A stretch of 16,970 bases of DNA, taken from contig JAEYOV010000038.1 in NCBI GenBank assembly GCA_023411395.1, forward strand, positions 1-16,970, read 5' to 3'. The stretch comes from Bacillota bacterium. Its GTDB lineage: Bacteria > Bacillota > Clostridia > Christensenellales > Aristaeellaceae. Made by a program: the position numbers and the translations under genes. Below are positions 16,322 to 16,970 of the stretch, piece by piece (the first letter of the stretch is position 1; each line of letters starts with the position of its first letter). Under the pieces are notes generated by a model that worked only from the letters and a program-made list of their open reading frames with translations, did no database searches and was not told the DNA's origin.

Positions 16322-16359
16322 TGAAGGCAGGCAAGCGGATGTCCGCTTGCCTGCCTTCA
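16322..16359. terminator. Long perfect hairpin between convergent genes, probable bidirectional terminator
   Basis: An 18-base perfect stem (TGAAGGCAGGCAAGCGGA with its complement) around a two-base loop, 47 bases after the stop of the binding protein and 47 bases after the stop of the convergent URO-D-like gene. Neither side has a clean U-tract (TTGATTGATA on the plus strand), so it may work as a bidirectional transcription barrier or 3'-end stabiliser more than as a textbook intrinsic terminator. Confidence 0.65.
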
Positions 16360-16406
16360 TTGATTGATATAAGAAGATGCCCTTGCGCCAAGAGACATAA
16401 TGCACA

Positions 16407-16970
16407 TCAGCGCATGCCGAACATCTTTTCCTTCAGGTCAAGGTAATAAAGATAGTTTTCCTGGGATACGTCGGCCGGGCACCTGTGATCGCAGAAGGGA
16501 ATATATCCGCCCCGCTCCACATAGGGCAGCAGGGATTCCATATAAGCCTTTATCGCCTGCTTGCCTTCAATAAGCTGCATCTTGTCAAAACCGCCCATGA
16601 TGCGTAGCTGCCCCGGATACTGGTCAAGCAGCGCGCCCGGATGCGCACAGCTGTTCACTTCGTAGGGGAACAGGCAGTTGATGCCGCAGTCCAGCAGGAT
16701 GGGCAATATGGGCCGCACGTCGCCGTCGCAGTCGGTGTACCACACGTCGATGCCATACTGCATGAGCTTTTTATTTACGCGCTTGTACCTGGGCGCGATC
16801 ACATCCCGAAAGTAATCCGGGCTTAATATCGGCCCCTTGTTGAAGCATATATCCTCCCAGCCGGAAGCGAAGTCGAAGGTGAAATGGGGCAGCACGTGAT
16901 CCAAAAAGCGTTCTATGATCTGGCAGGTGGTTTCGATCATGTCCTCCAGCATTTCGGGATAGTCGTACAC
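16407..16970 (-). CDS. URO-D-like (uroporphyrinogen decarboxylase superfamily) protein, 5' end cut off by window edge
   Basis: The C-terminal 187 residues of a protein of the uroporphyrinogen decarboxylase superfamily. Recognised by the late family pattern: WYTDCDGDVRPILPILLDCG, then LFPYEVNS, a strand-turn LRIMGGFDKMQLIEGKQAI and the ending GGYIPFCDHRCPADVS followed by NYLYYLDL. In many gut and soil anaerobes such proteins are not haem enzymes but resemble cobamide-dependent methyltransferases (MtaA/CmuA type) or uncharacterised relatives; the sequence here lies closer to that group by eye. The real start is beyond position 16970; the GTG at the edge is probably an internal valine. It is convergent with the importer operon and separated by a hairpin, so not part of that transcript. 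Substrate unknown. Confidence 0.8.
   Translation of the reverse strand: MYDYPEMLEDMIETTCQIIERFLDHVLPHFTFDFASGWEDICFNKGPILSPDYFRDVIAPRYKRVNKKLMQYGIDVWYTDCDGDVRPILPILLDCGINCLFPYEVNSCAHPGALLDQYPGQLRIMGGFDKMQLIEGKQAIKAYMESLLPYVERGGYIPFCDHRCPADVSQENYLYYLDLKEKMFGMR

Noticed and set aside
1..16970. tRNA, rRNA, CRISPR array, insertion sequence or integrase
   Set aside because: I saw no transposase motifs, regularly spaced direct repeats or tRNA-like stems in the gaps; nearly all bases belong to metabolic or transport genes.

Overview
The window looks like a chromosomal carbohydrate-use locus from a Gram-positive anaerobe of the Bacillota (Clostridia type). The reasons are strong AGGAGG ribosome binding sites, consensus sigma-A promoters, GC-rich coding sequence, split sugar ABC importers without their own ATPase, and a DUF5696/Yip1 gene pair that I associate mainly with Paenibacillus-like and clostridial sugar clusters. 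The placement is inference; no rRNA or other marker gene is present.

Layout. (1) Left edge, minus strand: a nucleoside hydrolase cut off at its 3' end (1-745). (2) Minus strand, 898-3740: a secreted GH13 (alpha-amylase superfamily) protein followed by a small secreted beta-rich protein of unknown function, ending at a probable terminator. (3) A 278-base divergent control region (3741-4018). It has one near-consensus promoter on each strand and three copies of a GGATAAAC-type motif, two of them with the AANCGTTT core typical of LacI-family operators. (4) Plus strand, 4019-16274: one long run of eight genes, namely giant solute-binding protein, permease, permease, NHL/TPR/Yip1 membrane protein, DUF5696 secreted protein, permease, permease, solute-binding protein. 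Four of the seven junctions are 4-base overlaps or near overlaps and two are 14-16 base gaps, so it is very likely one operon; a 62-base gap precedes the last gene. (5) A long perfect hairpin separates this operon from a convergent URO-D-like methyltransferase gene that runs off the right edge. No gene-free stretch exceeds 300 bases.

How the parts may work together (inference). The secreted GH13 and the DUF5696 protein, which looks like a glycosidase-type two-domain protein, would cut an external polysaccharide. The giant binding protein carries two carbohydrate-binding-like sandwiches ahead of its solute-binding domain and could hold polymer near the cell. Two permease pairs, energised by an ATPase encoded elsewhere, would import oligosaccharides. 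The NHL/TPR/Yip1 protein puts a beta-propeller outside the membrane and could be a scaffold or sensor for the assembly. The substrate cannot be read from sequence alone; GH13 chemistry suggests an alpha-glucan or related alpha-glycoside.

All protein assignments rest on motif reading by eye; no database search was run.
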